Shown here piece by piece: positions 36,405 through 45,620 of a DNA stretch of 63,659 bases. Every line of letters begins with the position of its first letter. Within the stretch, counting starts at the first letter, position 1. This DNA comes from Gemmatimonadota bacterium (lineage in GTDB: Bacteria > Latescibacterota > UBA2968 > UBA8231). The stretch lies in assembly GCA_018673255.1 (NCBI GenBank), contig JABHDC010000009.1, positions 1 to 63,659 of the forward strand, given 5' to 3'. Made by a program: the position numbers and the translations under genes. The notes beneath the pieces are model-generated. The model was not told the origin of the DNA and ran no database searches. It worked only from the letters and a program-made list of their open reading frames with translations.

Positions 36405-37176
36405 TCTCAAGGTCAGCTACGGCCTCACCCGCGCCCTGCGTGGCTTCTCGATGCAGGTTGAACCCGGGCAGACCACCGCCGTGCTGGGCACCAATGGCGC
36501 CGGCAAGACGACGCTGCTCAAGACCCTGTCCGGTTTCCCCCGTGTCGCCTCACGCGCTCTGGAGATGGAAGTCGAGGAAGGCGAGATCCACTTTGACGGC
36601 GACCGCATTGATCGACTGAAGCCGGATGCCATCGTCCATCGTGGCATCACCCATGTGCCTGAGGGCCGCGAGGTATTTCGCGATCTGTCCGTCGATGAGA
36701 ATCTGTGGATGGGATCCTATGGCAGCAGCAGCCAACTTGCCGACGTGGAGCGCATCTACGAATACTTCCCGGCTCTGGCCGAGCGTCGCCGCCAGCGTGC
36801 CGAAACCCTGTCCGGTGGCGAACAGCAGATGCTGGCCATCGGCCGTGCCCTGATGGGGCAGCCGCGTCTGTTGCTGCTGGACGAACCCTCCCTCGGGCTG
36901 GCCCCCGTCATCGTGCAGCAGATCTTCGCGATCCTGCAATCGATTCGCGATGAGGGGCTGACGATCCTGCTCGTGGAGCAGAATGCGCGACTCGCACTGG
37001 AATTCGCTGACTTCGCCTACATCCTCGAGAACGGCCGGGGAGTGTTGTCCGGGCCCTGCGCCGAACTGCAGCGCAATGACATGGTGCAGGAGTTCTACAT
37101 GGGCGTCGGCGACAATGCCGAAAGACACAGCTATGCCGATGCCAAGACCTACCGCATCCGCAAGCGCTGGCGCTGA
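36385..37176 (+). CDS. livF: ABC transporter ATP-binding protein LivF
   Basis: A 263-residue ATPase partner of LivG. Walker A is GTNGAGKT, the signature is ETLSGGEQQMLAIGRALM and Walker B is LLLLDEPSLGLAP; VEQNARLALEFADFAYILENGR is the normal LivF end. An insertion of about 12 residues after Walker A (GFPRVASRALEMEVEEGEI) is unusual but appears in other Liv-like ATPases. The start lies inside the livG 3' end. It completes the transporter set H, M, K, G, F. Confidence 0.9.
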   Translation: MLLQLDNLKVSYGLTRALRGFSMQVEPGQTTAVLGTNGAGKTTLLKTLSGFPRVASRALEMEVEEGEIHFDGDRIDRLKPDAIVHRGITHVPEGREVFRDLSVDENLWMGSYGSSSQLADVERIYEYFPALAERRRQRAETLSGGEQQMLAIGRALMGQPRLLLLDEPSLGLAPVIVQQIFAILQSIRDEGLTILLVEQNARLALEFADFAYILENGRGVLSGPCAELQRNDMVQEFYMGVGDNAERHSYADAKTYRIRKRWR

Positions 37177-37180
37177 TCCC

Positions 37181-39103
37181 ATGTCGACGCCCGCCACATC
37201 TATCCCGATGACACTTCCAGGTCTGTTCTGGGACCGGGTCAGGCGCTGGGCACCACGCGTGGCACTGCGCGAGAAGAACTTCGGCATCTGGGAGGAGTTC
37301 ACCTGGGCCGACTACGGTGAACGGGTGCGCGCCTGCGGCTTCGGCCTCATCGCCTGCGGCCTCGAACCCGGTCGATCTGTCGCCATTGCCTCCGAAGGTC
37401 GACCCGAGTGGCTCTTCGCTGATTTTGGTGCGCAGTCAGTCGGTGGTATCGCCGTCGGCCTGTATGCCACCAACTCCGCCGAGCAGTGCGCCTACGTCCT
37501 CGAGCACGCCGAGGCCCACGTCTGCGTCGTCGAGGACCAGGAGCAGTTCGACAAGATCATGAACGTGCGCAGTCAGTTGCCCAATCTGCACTGGATCGTC
37601 GTCATCGATCCCAAGGGACTGCGGCACGTGGACGACCCGATGGTGCTGACCTTCGCCGAACTGCTGGAGAAGGGCCGCGATCTGGAGCGTGTGCAGCCTG
37701 GTCTGCTTGATGAACGCGTCGACGCCATTGCCCCGGATGATACGACGATCCTGTTCTACACATCAGGTACGACGGGTCCACCCAAGGGGGTCATGCACTC
37801 CCATCGCTCTCTGCTGGACGGCATCGAACCCCTTGTTGCGGTCACGGGATTGAGCGAGCAGGATGAAACCTTGTGTTACGGGGCTCTTTGCCATCTCTCC
37901 GAGCGATTCGTTTCCCTGCTCATGTCCTTGCGCTGCGGTCAGATCGTCAATTTCGCCGAACGTCCGGAGACCGTCTTTCAGGATCTTCCCGAAGTTTCGC
38001 CCACCTTCTTCTTCGGCGTACCCCGCATCTTCGAGAAGCTGAAGGCTCGCATCGACATCGACATGGAGGAAGCGACCTGGGGCAAGCGAAAGGTCTACGC
38101 CCTGGCACTGAGAATTGGTGGACGACGGTGTCGCGCGCGGTTGGCCGAACAGTCGGTCAGCCAGCTGGGAGGTCAGGCGGACAACCAGTTGAACGGCCAG
38201 GCGAAGGGGCAGGTGAAGGACCTGGTGAGCGCCCCGGCTGATGGACCACCCTCGTCCCCTGTGCTGTCCGTCCTCTGGCACCTGGCAGACCTCCTTGTCC
38301 TGCGGAAGCTGCGCCAGCGGCTCGGATTGGGCCGGGTGCGGATGGCCGTCGTCGCCGCAGCGCCGATTGCACCGGAAGTACTCGAATTCTTTCTCGGACT
38401 GGGTGTTCCACTACGCGAGGCCTACGGCATGACGGAGACGGGGGTCACCGTGTGGACACCGGACAATGGGGTCCGCCTCGGTAAGGCCGGTGTTGCGCTG
38501 GAGGGCACACAGTTCCGCCTCAGCTCGGAAGGCGAGGTTCTGTGCAGCTCTCCTGGCATGATGCAGGGCTACCTCAAGAATCCTGAGGCCACGGCCGAGA
38601 CATTGCAGGACGGATGGCTCTCATCCGGTGACCTGGGCAGCTTTGACGATGACGGCTACCTGGTCTTTGGTGGACGCGCCAAGGACACGATGATCCTGGC
38701 CACGGGCCGCAATGTGGTACCCGCGAATCTGGAGAACATGCTCAAGGCCAGTGACTATATCCTGGATTCGGTCGTGATCGGTGATCGTCGCCCGTACCTG
38801 ACGGCGCTGATCGTGCTCGATGAAGAGACGGTGAGTCACTATGCTCAGACCCACAACGTGCCCTTCTCCACCCACGCTGACCTGGCCACACATCCGGATA
38901 TCGTCCATCTCATCCATCGTGAGATTCAGGCCGTGAATGCCCGATGGTCGGATCGTGAGCAGGTCGAGGACTTCCGTATCCTGAACTGGGAGCTGAGCAG
39001 CGACGACGACGAGTTGACGCCGACCATGAAGGTGCGGCGCAGTTTCTTATGCGAGCAGTATGCCGAACTGATCGATGAGATGTATGAGACCGCCCATGTC
39101 TGA
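37181..39103 (+). CDS. Long-chain acyl-CoA synthetase (AMP-binding) family protein
   Basis: A 640-residue adenylate-forming enzyme of the FadD/AACS type. The P-loop TILFYTSGTTGPPKG spans residues 188-202, YGMTETG is near 414, and LSSGDLG and GRAKDTMIL near 483-495 precede the C-terminal domain with the hinge. A Gln/Gly-rich insertion lies at about residues 325-355 (QLGGQADNQLNGQAKGQV), outside the conserved core. It converts a carboxylic acid to acyl-CoA; the operon context suggests the acid enters through the Liv transporter. The start 4 bp after livF is ATG at 37181. The end overlaps the histidine kinase start by 8 bases. Confidence 0.85.
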   Translation: MSTPATSIPMTLPGLFWDRVRRWAPRVALREKNFGIWEEFTWADYGERVRACGFGLIACGLEPGRSVAIASEGRPEWLFADFGAQSVGGIAVGLYATNSAEQCAYVLEHAEAHVCVVEDQEQFDKIMNVRSQLPNLHWIVVIDPKGLRHVDDPMVLTFAELLEKGRDLERVQPGLLDERVDAIAPDDTTILFYTSGTTGPPKGVMHSHRSLLDGIEPLVAVTGLSEQDETLCYGALCHLSERFVSLLMSLRCGQIVNFAERPETVFQDLPEVSPTFFFGVPRIFEKLKARIDIDMEEATWGKRKVYALALRIGGRRCRARLAEQSVSQLGGQADNQLNGQAKGQVKDLVSAPADGPPSSPVLSVLWHLADLLVLRKLRQRLGLGRVRMAVVAAAPIAPEVLEFFLGLGVPLREAYGMTETGVTVWTPDNGVRLGKAGVALEGTQFRLSSEGEVLCSSPGMMQGYLKNPEATAETLQDGWLSSGDLGSFDDDGYLVFGGRAKDTMILATGRNVVPANLENMLKASDYILDSVVIGDRRPYLTALIVLDEETVSHYAQTHNVPFSTHADLATHPDIVHLIHREIQAVNARWSDREQVEDFRILNWELSSDDDELTPTMKVRRSFLCEQYAELIDEMYETAHV

Positions 39104-42100
39104 ACGGGTATCCCCACAGTCGATGACCCAGTCCGCCGGGCTGGAGCGAGTCGTACACCAAGTGCTCGAAATGAAGAGTGCCGGTGACATCGACCACCTC
39201 GTGGGCGAGGTGTGGGACGTGCTCGTGGAGCTGAAATACGATTTCGTCTCCTGCGCCTTCCTTCTCATCGATGGCGAGCGGGATTGGCTCAGTTCGTACA
39301 ATGTCTGGCCCGAGTCGACGATCGCCACCCTCTTCGGCACCGATGACGCCCTGCATCACATGCAGCGACTTGGGGGAGACGGCAGTAGCAGACCCCACCT
39401 GGTCAATTTTTCGGGCCAGACCACCCTCGCCACCGCACCCTCAGCGTATCAGGAGGCGATCGCCGCCTGGCGCAACGGCGAGGTGGAGCGACACATCCTC
39501 ACCGCTTCCGAAATCGAGGAGATGGTCGGCGTCAATCTCCGCCGTTACGGCGGGTTGCTGACGCCGGACTCCTATCCCGTCCGCTCCCATCTGCATGTGC
39601 CTTTTGAGCACGGCGTTTTCACGCTGCGCACCGACCGTTCCGATGGCGATCAGTTCACCCAGCACCAGGTGCGTTTCCTGCAGCAACTGGTCCGTACGAT
39701 CTCCATCGGCTACGCCCGCTATCGGGAGTTTCTGCGCCTGGAGCGGGATCGGACCGTGCAGCGCATGCGAGCAGAAGTGCAGGCCATGCGACGTGGTGAG
39801 GACATCGTCGATCTCATGGGACTGCTCTGGGATGAGCTGCACCGGGTGGGCATCGATTTCGACTACATGTCTATCTCGGTCAGTGATGGCGAAGATGATG
39901 ACGTGCATCTCTACGGGGTCTGGGACCGAAGGATGCGGGATACCGTCGCATCCACCTATCCCCTGTATCGGGCAGACATCAGTTCGACGGCGGATCTCTA
40001 CTACCGACAGATTCCGCGCCCACTCTGGGAGGAAACCAGCACCGACTACACGGGCGTGCGCCACGTAAAAAAAGAAGACGTCGCCGCCTACGCCGAACGC
40101 ACGAGTCGGTTGTGGCGCGCGGACCACGTCGTCGGGCCCCACGCCATCGCCGGTTATCCGTCGCGGCAAGGGACGTACGATGGCGCGGGCTACGTCAACA
40201 CAGTGAAGGGTTTTGAGTCCTTCGTCATGATGGCCGCCCGTCTACCCCAGGGACGCATCGTCGTGGCCCAGCCCCAGTGGACTGCGCAGTCACCGACGGC
40301 AAACTTCACCCCTGAACATCTGGAAATTCTGGAGGCCTTTGCCGATGCCCTGGGCCTTGGGTTCTCCAGGTTCTTCGACTTCCAGCACCTGGAACGCCAC
40401 AATCGCGAACTGGAGGTTCAGCGATCTGTCGACCAGCTGCGCGCTGAAGTGGCCTCCATGCGGCAGAGCAGTGACATCGCGAATGTCACCGTTCTGCTTG
40501 CCCGACAGTTGAGGGAGTTCGACCTCGAGTACGTGACCTGTTCCTTCAATGTCATCGACGCCGAAGCAGGTCGCATGCATCTGCATGCTGTGGGTCCCAG
40601 CGAGAGGATCAGAGAATTTCCCTGGGGCGGGGCACGAGCATCCAAGGTCCGGGACATCGTCGACAGCCTGAGTGTGGTCGGGGATCCCGTCTTTGTGCCG
40701 GACATCGTCGCTGGATACGACTACGCCTACGCCGTAGAAGACCTGGATGGATCACCGGTCCTTGAAGAGCGGGGTCTGCCACCGCGCATCGTACATCGCA
40801 ACGAAGCAGATGCACTGGAAACGCTACCACTCTACCAGGGCCGCTGGAGCGTGGAGTGGACGCTGGAGATGGTTCCTCGATCGGTGATTCGAGTGCCCTT
40901 CTCACATGGCAGTATCGCGGTGACCTCTTTCGGAGAAGAGAAATACACCGAGCAGGATGTCGATCTGGTTGCGGCCTATGCCGACGCCATCTCTTTGGGC
41001 TTCACCCGCTTCTACGATTTCCAGCGGCTCGAGGAACGCAATCGCGAACTGCAGATCGAACGGGCCGTCGAGCAGGTGCAGATCGGCGTTCAGAACATGA
41101 AGACGAGTGGCGACATCATGCCCGTCATCGTCCTGTTGTCACAGGAACTGTTGCGCCTGGGCCTGGACTATTCGTGGTGCACGATCAGTATCGTCGATCG
41201 TGAAGCAGGTAAGGTGAGGGTCTATGGCACGATTGGCTCAGATGAGTCCTTTGCCGAGACCTTCGCCGAGTGGCAGGCTAATGAAGAATTGCCCTTCGGG
41301 CCGGACACCATCGAGCGTCTGGAGAATGAAGACGGACCCCTGTATATCTCCGGGATCCCCGGCGAGCCGGTTGGCGTCGCCAACTACATGGGTGCCCCGC
41401 TGGACTCCTACCACGGTCGGATTCAGCAGATCACCGAAACGACGATCACCTCTCGTGATGAGGACGAGTCCCTGGCAGCAAAGCAGGAGTACATGCGCCG
41501 GTGGAAGATGGACACCTGGCCCGACGATCTGGTGCTGCGCTCGATCCTGCGGACGCCCTTTTCCGGCGGCACCATCGCCCTGACCCATCGTGTGGCCGAT
41601 AGCTTCACCGACCGTGAGGTCCGCATTCTCGAGCGCTTTGCTGAAGCCTTCACCCTGGGATACACACGTTATCTCGACTTTCGCCAGCTCGAAGCCCAGA
41701 ACAGAGAGCTGCTGGCGGCGAGCCGCATCAAGTCCGAGTTCTTGACGAATATGTCCCACGAGCTGCGTACGCCGATGAATGCGATCATCAACTTCTCATC
41801 CATGGTGCTGGATGGGGTGTGCGGCGAGATCTCGGACGAACTGCGTGACGTGCTGGGCGAGATCGATCAGAATGGCGAACACCTGCTGGCCCTGATTAAT
41901 GATATCCTCGACCTGTCCAAGATTGAGGCCGGGGCCATGCAGTTGGACCGTGCGCCCTGCGATCCGGCCGACTGCATCGATACGGCGGCGGCCGCCTTCA
42001 GTCATGCTGCCGCCGAGAAGGGCCTGCAGCTCACAACGATCGCGCCGGAAGATCTGCCGCCGATCCTGGCCGACGAACGGCGGCTGACGCAGCATGTATT

Positions 42101-42410
42101 GATCAACCTGGTGAAAAACGCGATCAAGTTCACTGAGTCAGGCACCGTCGAGTGTGGCGTGAAGACAGAGAATGGAGATGTCCTGTTCTGGGTGAGTGAT
42201 ACCGGTATCGGCATCGCATCGACCGAGCAGGAACACATCTTCGACACCTTCCACCAGGTGGATACATCGATCACTCGTGAAGCGGAGGGCACCGGTCTCG
42301 GATTAGCCATCGCGCGCAAGTTCGTCGAACTTCACCGCGGTCAAATTTGGGTGGAAAGTGAAGTGGGGAGAGGCTCGACCTTCTTCGTCACCGTTCCCGC
42401 CGTCCTCTAA
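39096..42410 (+). CDS. Sensor histidine kinase with four tandem GAF-like modules
   Basis: About 1104 residues, with no clear transmembrane segment. Four homologous modules of about 215 residues begin near residues 19, 220, 438 and 653. Each opens with an amphipathic helix carrying M-x-S/R-x-x-D-I (MKSAGDIDHLV; MRRGEDIVDLM; MRQSSDIANVT; MKTSGDIMPVI) and ends in a LGF-R-x-x-DF-x-x-LE...NREL linker. A HisKA domain follows with phospho-acceptor His888 (NMSHELRTPMNAI). The CA domain then has the N-box NLVKNAIKF, DTGIGIA and GTGLGLAIARKF. It is predicted to be a cytoplasmic kinase sensing ligands or light. The CheY-like and NtrC-type regulators that follow are likely partners. Confidence 0.83.
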   Translation: MSERVSPQSMTQSAGLERVVHQVLEMKSAGDIDHLVGEVWDVLVELKYDFVSCAFLLIDGERDWLSSYNVWPESTIATLFGTDDALHHMQRLGGDGSSRPHLVNFSGQTTLATAPSAYQEAIAAWRNGEVERHILTASEIEEMVGVNLRRYGGLLTPDSYPVRSHLHVPFEHGVFTLRTDRSDGDQFTQHQVRFLQQLVRTISIGYARYREFLRLERDRTVQRMRAEVQAMRRGEDIVDLMGLLWDELHRVGIDFDYMSISVSDGEDDDVHLYGVWDRRMRDTVASTYPLYRADISSTADLYYRQIPRPLWEETSTDYTGVRHVKKEDVAAYAERTSRLWRADHVVGPHAIAGYPSRQGTYDGAGYVNTVKGFESFVMMAARLPQGRIVVAQPQWTAQSPTANFTPEHLEILEAFADALGLGFSRFFDFQHLERHNRELEVQRSVDQLRAEVASMRQSSDIANVTVLLARQLREFDLEYVTCSFNVIDAEAGRMHLHAVGPSERIREFPWGGARASKVRDIVDSLSVVGDPVFVPDIVAGYDYAYAVEDLDGSPVLEERGLPPRIVHRNEADALETLPLYQGRWSVEWTLEMVPRSVIRVPFSHGSIAVTSFGEEKYTEQDVDLVAAYADAISLGFTRFYDFQRLEERNRELQIERAVEQVQIGVQNMKTSGDIMPVIVLLSQELLRLGLDYSWCTISIVDREAGKVRVYGTIGSDESFAETFAEWQANEELPFGPDTIERLENEDGPLYISGIPGEPVGVANYMGAPLDSYHGRIQQITETTITSRDEDESLAAKQEYMRRWKMDTWPDDLVLRSILRTPFSGGTIALTHRVADSFTDREVRILERFAEAFTLGYTRYLDFRQLEAQNRELLAASRIKSEFLTNMSHELRTPMNAIINFSSMVLDGVCGEISDELRDVLGEIDQNGEHLLALINDILDLSKIEAGAMQLDRAPCDPADCIDTAAAAFSHAAAEKGLQLTTIAPEDLPPILADERRLTQHVLINLVKNAIKFTESGTVECGVKTENGDVLFWVSDTGIGIASTEQEHIFDTFHQVDTSITREAEGTGLGLAIARKFVELHRGQIWVESEVGRGSTFFVTVPAVL

Positions 42411-42424
42411 CAGATACCGCCCGA

Positions 42425-42811
42425 ATGGCACGCATCCTCCACATCGAGGACAACCCCTCCAACCGCAAGGTCGTGCGTTACCTCTTGCGGGCGACGCCCC
42501 ATGACCTGATCGAAGCTGTCAATGGTCAGCAGGGGCTGGAGATGGCCATGGCCCAGATACCCGATCTCATCCTGCTGGACATCCAGTTGCCCGTTTTGTC
42601 CGGTTACGAAGTCGCCGAGCGACTCAAGGCCGAAGATCGGCTGCGACACATTCCCGTCATCGCCATTACCTCCTACGCCCTGAGCGGCGATCACGACAAG
42701 GCCCTTGCCGCCGGTTGTGACGACTACATCGCCAAACCTTACAAACCCCAGGAACTGATGGACTGTCTGGCCAGACATCTCGAATCGGCCAGCTCAAGTG
42801 ACGATGACTGA
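42425..42811 (+). CDS. Single-domain response regulator (CheY/DivK-like)
   Basis: A 128-residue receiver with the standard acidic pocket Glu8/Asp9, phospho-acceptor Asp52 (LLDIQLP), a Thr in AITSYAL and Lys104 in IAKPYKP. There is no output domain. It sits 14 bp after the kinase and overlaps the sigma-54 activator gene by eight bases. It may act as a phosphate sink or relay, or as a second output of the kinase. Confidence 0.88.
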   Translation: MARILHIEDNPSNRKVVRYLLRATPHDLIEAVNGQQGLEMAMAQIPDLILLDIQLPVLSGYEVAERLKAEDRLRHIPVIAITSYALSGDHDKALAAGCDDYIAKPYKPQELMDCLARHLESASSSDDD

Positions 42812-44180
42812 GACGACCGAGTCCGGCCGGATCCTCGTCGTCGACGATCGTCCGTCCAACATCAAGACCCTGCAGATGCGACTGGCCGCCGTGGGCTACG
42901 ACGTGGTGGCCGCCACGAATGGGCCCGATGCCCTGGGTCTGGCCCAGGAGGTCGATCCGGATCTGGTCCTGCTCGATGTCATGATGCCGGGCATGGATGG
43001 ATACGAAGTGTGCCGGCGTCTCAAGCAGCAGCAGGGCGAAGACTTCGTGCCCGTGATCATGGTGACGGCCCGTTCCGAAACCGAGGCCGTCGTCGAGGGA
43101 CTGGAAGCGGGAGCCGATGAATACGTCACCAAACCCTTCGAGCCCCTTGAGCTGCTGGCGCGGGTCAAATCCATGTTGCGGATCCGGCGCATGTATCGGG
43201 AGAACCACAATCTGCGGCAGGAGATCGCGCAGCTGGGTGGCTTCGATCAGATCGCCGGCAACAGCCCGGCCATGGCGGCGATCTATCGCATGTTGCCTCA
43301 GGTGATCGAACGGGCCACCACCGTTCTGCTCACGGGTGAGACAGGCACCGGCAAGGAGACACTGGCCCGCTGTATCCATCACAATGGCCCGAGTCGTTCC
43401 GGTCGCTTTGTCGCCGTCAACTGTGGCGCCCTCTCAGAGGGCTTGCTCGAGAGTGAGTTGTTCGGCCACCGGAAGGGCTCCTTCACGGGGGCCACCGAGG
43501 ACCGTGCAGGACTCTTCGAAGCGGCCGACGGCGGCACCGTGTTGCTGGATGAGATCGGTGACACCAGCCCAGGCCTGCAGGTCAAACTCCTGCGTGTGCT
43601 GCAGGAGGGTGAGGTGATCCGTGTCGGTGAGACCGAACCACGCAAAACCAATGCCCGAGTCATCGCCGCCACGCATCGTGATCTGGAGGCAGAGGTCAAG
43701 GAAGGCCGCTTCCGTCAGGACCTCTACTATCGGTTGAGTGTATTCCCCATTGCGCTGCCGCCGCTGCGACAGAGGCGCGAAGACATCCCCGTGCTGGCCG
43801 ATCATTTTCTGCAACAGCGTGTCACCGAGTTGGGCCTGTCCACGTCGGGCTTCACACCCGAAGCGATGGACGCCTTGAGTCGGTTCGACTGGCCGGGGAA
43901 TGTCCGTGAACTCGAAAACGAGATCCAGCGGGCCCTGGTCATGGCACCGGCGGATGGGGCGATCGGTGTGGAGATGCTCTCTGAACGTCTTCGTCCGGGG
44001 TCTGGTGCAACGTCGAGAGAGTCGACGGGCACTCTGCGCGAGGGGATCGCCGCGGTGGAACGAGAGATGATCGCGGCAGCCTTCGTGAAATTCGAGGGCA
44101 ACAAGAGCCGTATCGCGAAACACCTGTCGATCAGTCGTTGGACATTGCAACAGAAATTGCAACTTTACGGCATCAGCTGA
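42804..44180 (+). CDS. Sigma-54-dependent response regulator, NtrC family
   Basis: A 458-residue transcription activator. The receiver occupies residues 9-125, with Asp58 as acceptor ([11 protein letters not shown]). The AAA+ domain is at about 150-380: Walker A GETGTGKE, the sigma-54 contact loop as GSFTGA (a common GAFTGA variant), Walker [10 protein letters not shown] and the R-finger region [11 protein letters not shown] Fis-type helix-turn-helix at the end ([16 protein letters not shown]) binds DNA. The start ATG at 42804 overlaps the receiver-gene stop. As the last gene of an operon preceded by a -24/-12 promoter, it probably activates its own transcription. Confidence 0.92.
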   Translation: MTETTESGRILVVDDRPSNIKTLQMRLAAVGYDVVAATNGPDALGLAQEVDPDLVLLDVMMPGMDGYEVCRRLKQQQGEDFVPVIMVTARSETEAVVEGLEAGADEYVTKPFEPLELLARVKSMLRIRRMYRENHNLRQEIAQLGGFDQIAGNSPAMAAIYRMLPQVIERATTVLLTGETGTGKETLARCIHHNGPSRSGRFVAVNCGALSEGLLESELFGHRKGSFTGATEDRAGLFEAADGGTVLLDEIGDTSPGLQVKLLRVLQEGEVIRVGETEPRKTNARVIAATHRDLEAEVKEGRFRQDLYYRLSVFPIALPPLRQRREDIPVLADHFLQQRVTELGLSTSGFTPEAMDALSRFDWPGNVRELENEIQRALVMAPADGAIGVEMLSERLRPGSGATSRESTGTLREGIAAVEREMIAAAFVKFEGNKSRIAKHLSISRWTLQQKLQLYGIS

Positions 44181-44224
44181 ACCACTGTGAATCGAACGCC
44201 CTGATCCGCACCTGACTGGGATCC

Positions 44225-45463
44225 ATGACTGCCAATCGCCGCCTCACCTTTGGCCGCTTCGACGCGGCCGCCTTCATCAGCTTCTTCACCTACGCCTCCG
44301 GGTCCGTCGTCGTACCCGTCGCCCTGGTATCGCTGGCCCGCGAGCTCGATTTCTCGCTCGAGAGCGGTGGCATGGCCGCCGGCGGGGCCCTGCACCTGGG
44401 CCGCACCCTGCCCATGGTCGCCGCCATGCTGCTGTGCGGTTTTGCGGCCGGGCGGTGGGGCAAACGGCGAACCTTCGCCGTCGCCGTCATTCTCATGGGC
44501 GGTGGCGTCGGGCTGTGCGCCGTGGCCCCGGCCTATGGTCTCCTCTTCCTGGCCCTGTGCGTGGCCGGCTTCGGCGAGGGTATCATCGAGGGCCTGGCCA
44601 CCCCCTTTGTCCAGGATCTGCACCCCGAGGAGCCCGGCCGCTACATCAACTTCGCCCACGCCTTCTGGCCCATCGGCGTGCTCTCCACGGTCCTCATCTC
44701 GGGCGCCCTGCTGGCGGTGGGCCTGTCGTGGCGCTGGATCATCGGCGGCGTCGGGCTGTTGGCCCTGGTGCCGGCGGTGATGCTGCTGATACCGTCTCGG
44801 TCCGGGGTCCGGTACCCCGAACATCCGGAACCCATCCACGGGCGCACCGTCTGGGAGCAGGCCGTCGCCATCGTGCGGATCCCCCGGTTCTGGCTATTCT
44901 ACGCCGCCATGTTTGTCGCCGGCGGCGGCGAGTTCTGCCTCACCTTCTGGTGCGCCAGCTACATCCAGCTCCACTTCGCAGGCTCGGCCTGGTCCGGCGG
45001 TGTCGGCACGGCCTGCTTTGCCGCCGGCATGATGGTGGGGCGCGCCGGCTGGGGTTACCTGATTCGCCAGCACCAGTTGCGCATCCTCATCGTGTACTCG
45101 GCCCTGGCAGGTACCGCCGTCACCCTCCTCTTCCCGGTGCTGACTGATCTGCGGGTGTTCTTTGGGCTGCTCTTCTTGGCGGGCTTGGCCACGGCACCCT
45201 TCTGGCCCAGTGTGCAGAGCTACTGCGCCGACCGTCTCACCAACGTCGACACCACCATGCTCTTCGTGCTGCTCTCCTGCGCCGGCGTGCCGGGGTGCGG
45301 CTTCTTCACCTGGCTGATGGGTTACATCGGCAATCGCAGCGGCCTCGACACAGCCTTCTACCTGGTGCCGGCCTGCTTTGCCGTCCTTGCTGCCCTCATC
45401 GGCTGGGACTGGCTCCGGGCGCCGGCCATGCCGAAAATCACAGCGGCGTCCCACGAGGGCTGA
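44225..45463 (+). CDS. MFS transporter
   Basis: A 412-residue membrane protein with about twelve hydrophobic helices. The loop after helix 2 has GRWGKRR, the MFS motif A form. A central cytoplasmic loop lies near residues 195-220 (SGVRYPEHPEPIHG). The fold resembles sugar or oligosaccharide MFS carriers; no specific family can be named. Codon use is more strongly GC-biased than in neighbouring genes. It starts 44 bp after the sigma-54 activator and could be read through from that operon, although no overlap ties them. Confidence 0.8.
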   Translation: MTANRRLTFGRFDAAAFISFFTYASGSVVVPVALVSLARELDFSLESGGMAAGGALHLGRTLPMVAAMLLCGFAAGRWGKRRTFAVAVILMGGGVGLCAVAPAYGLLFLALCVAGFGEGIIEGLATPFVQDLHPEEPGRYINFAHAFWPIGVLSTVLISGALLAVGLSWRWIIGGVGLLALVPAVMLLIPSRSGVRYPEHPEPIHGRTVWEQAVAIVRIPRFWLFYAAMFVAGGGEFCLTFWCASYIQLHFAGSAWSGGVGTACFAAGMMVGRAGWGYLIRQHQLRILIVYSALAGTAVTLLFPVLTDLRVFFGLLFLAGLATAPFWPSVQSYCADRLTNVDTTMLFVLLSCAGVPGCGFFTWLMGYIGNRSGLDTAFYLVPACFAVLAALIGWDWLRAPAMPKITAASHEG

Positions 45464-45620
45464 AGCAACGCGTGCCCTACAGACTGTGTGGGGATTCCGC
45501 TGAGAGCGGATAGTCCTTACAAGGGGCATTATCGTAAGTCTGGTGTTCGCTGATGATTGGCGACACGGCCAGATCATACACCGTAGATTCTGTGTTCTGC
45601 CACGATCTACACTGGTCAAA
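45464..45620. other. Intergenic region before the second MFS gene
   Basis: 157 bp between two MFS genes, carrying copy B of the recurring motif. It probably holds a promoter for the downstream gene. I saw no tRNA or strong hairpin in it. Confidence 0.4.
45528..45546 (+). repeat. Recurring intergenic motif, copy B
   Basis: attatcgtaagtctggtgt, 19 bases, 17 identical to copy A at 3680-3698. acaagg lies about 10 bases upstream. It is 75 bp before the second MFS gene. Function unknown. Confidence 0.4.

Noticed and set aside
44165..44839. 224-codon open frame on the minus strand
   Set aside because: Antisense to the GC-rich MFS gene; composition is Gly/Gln/Asp-rich as expected for a shadow.
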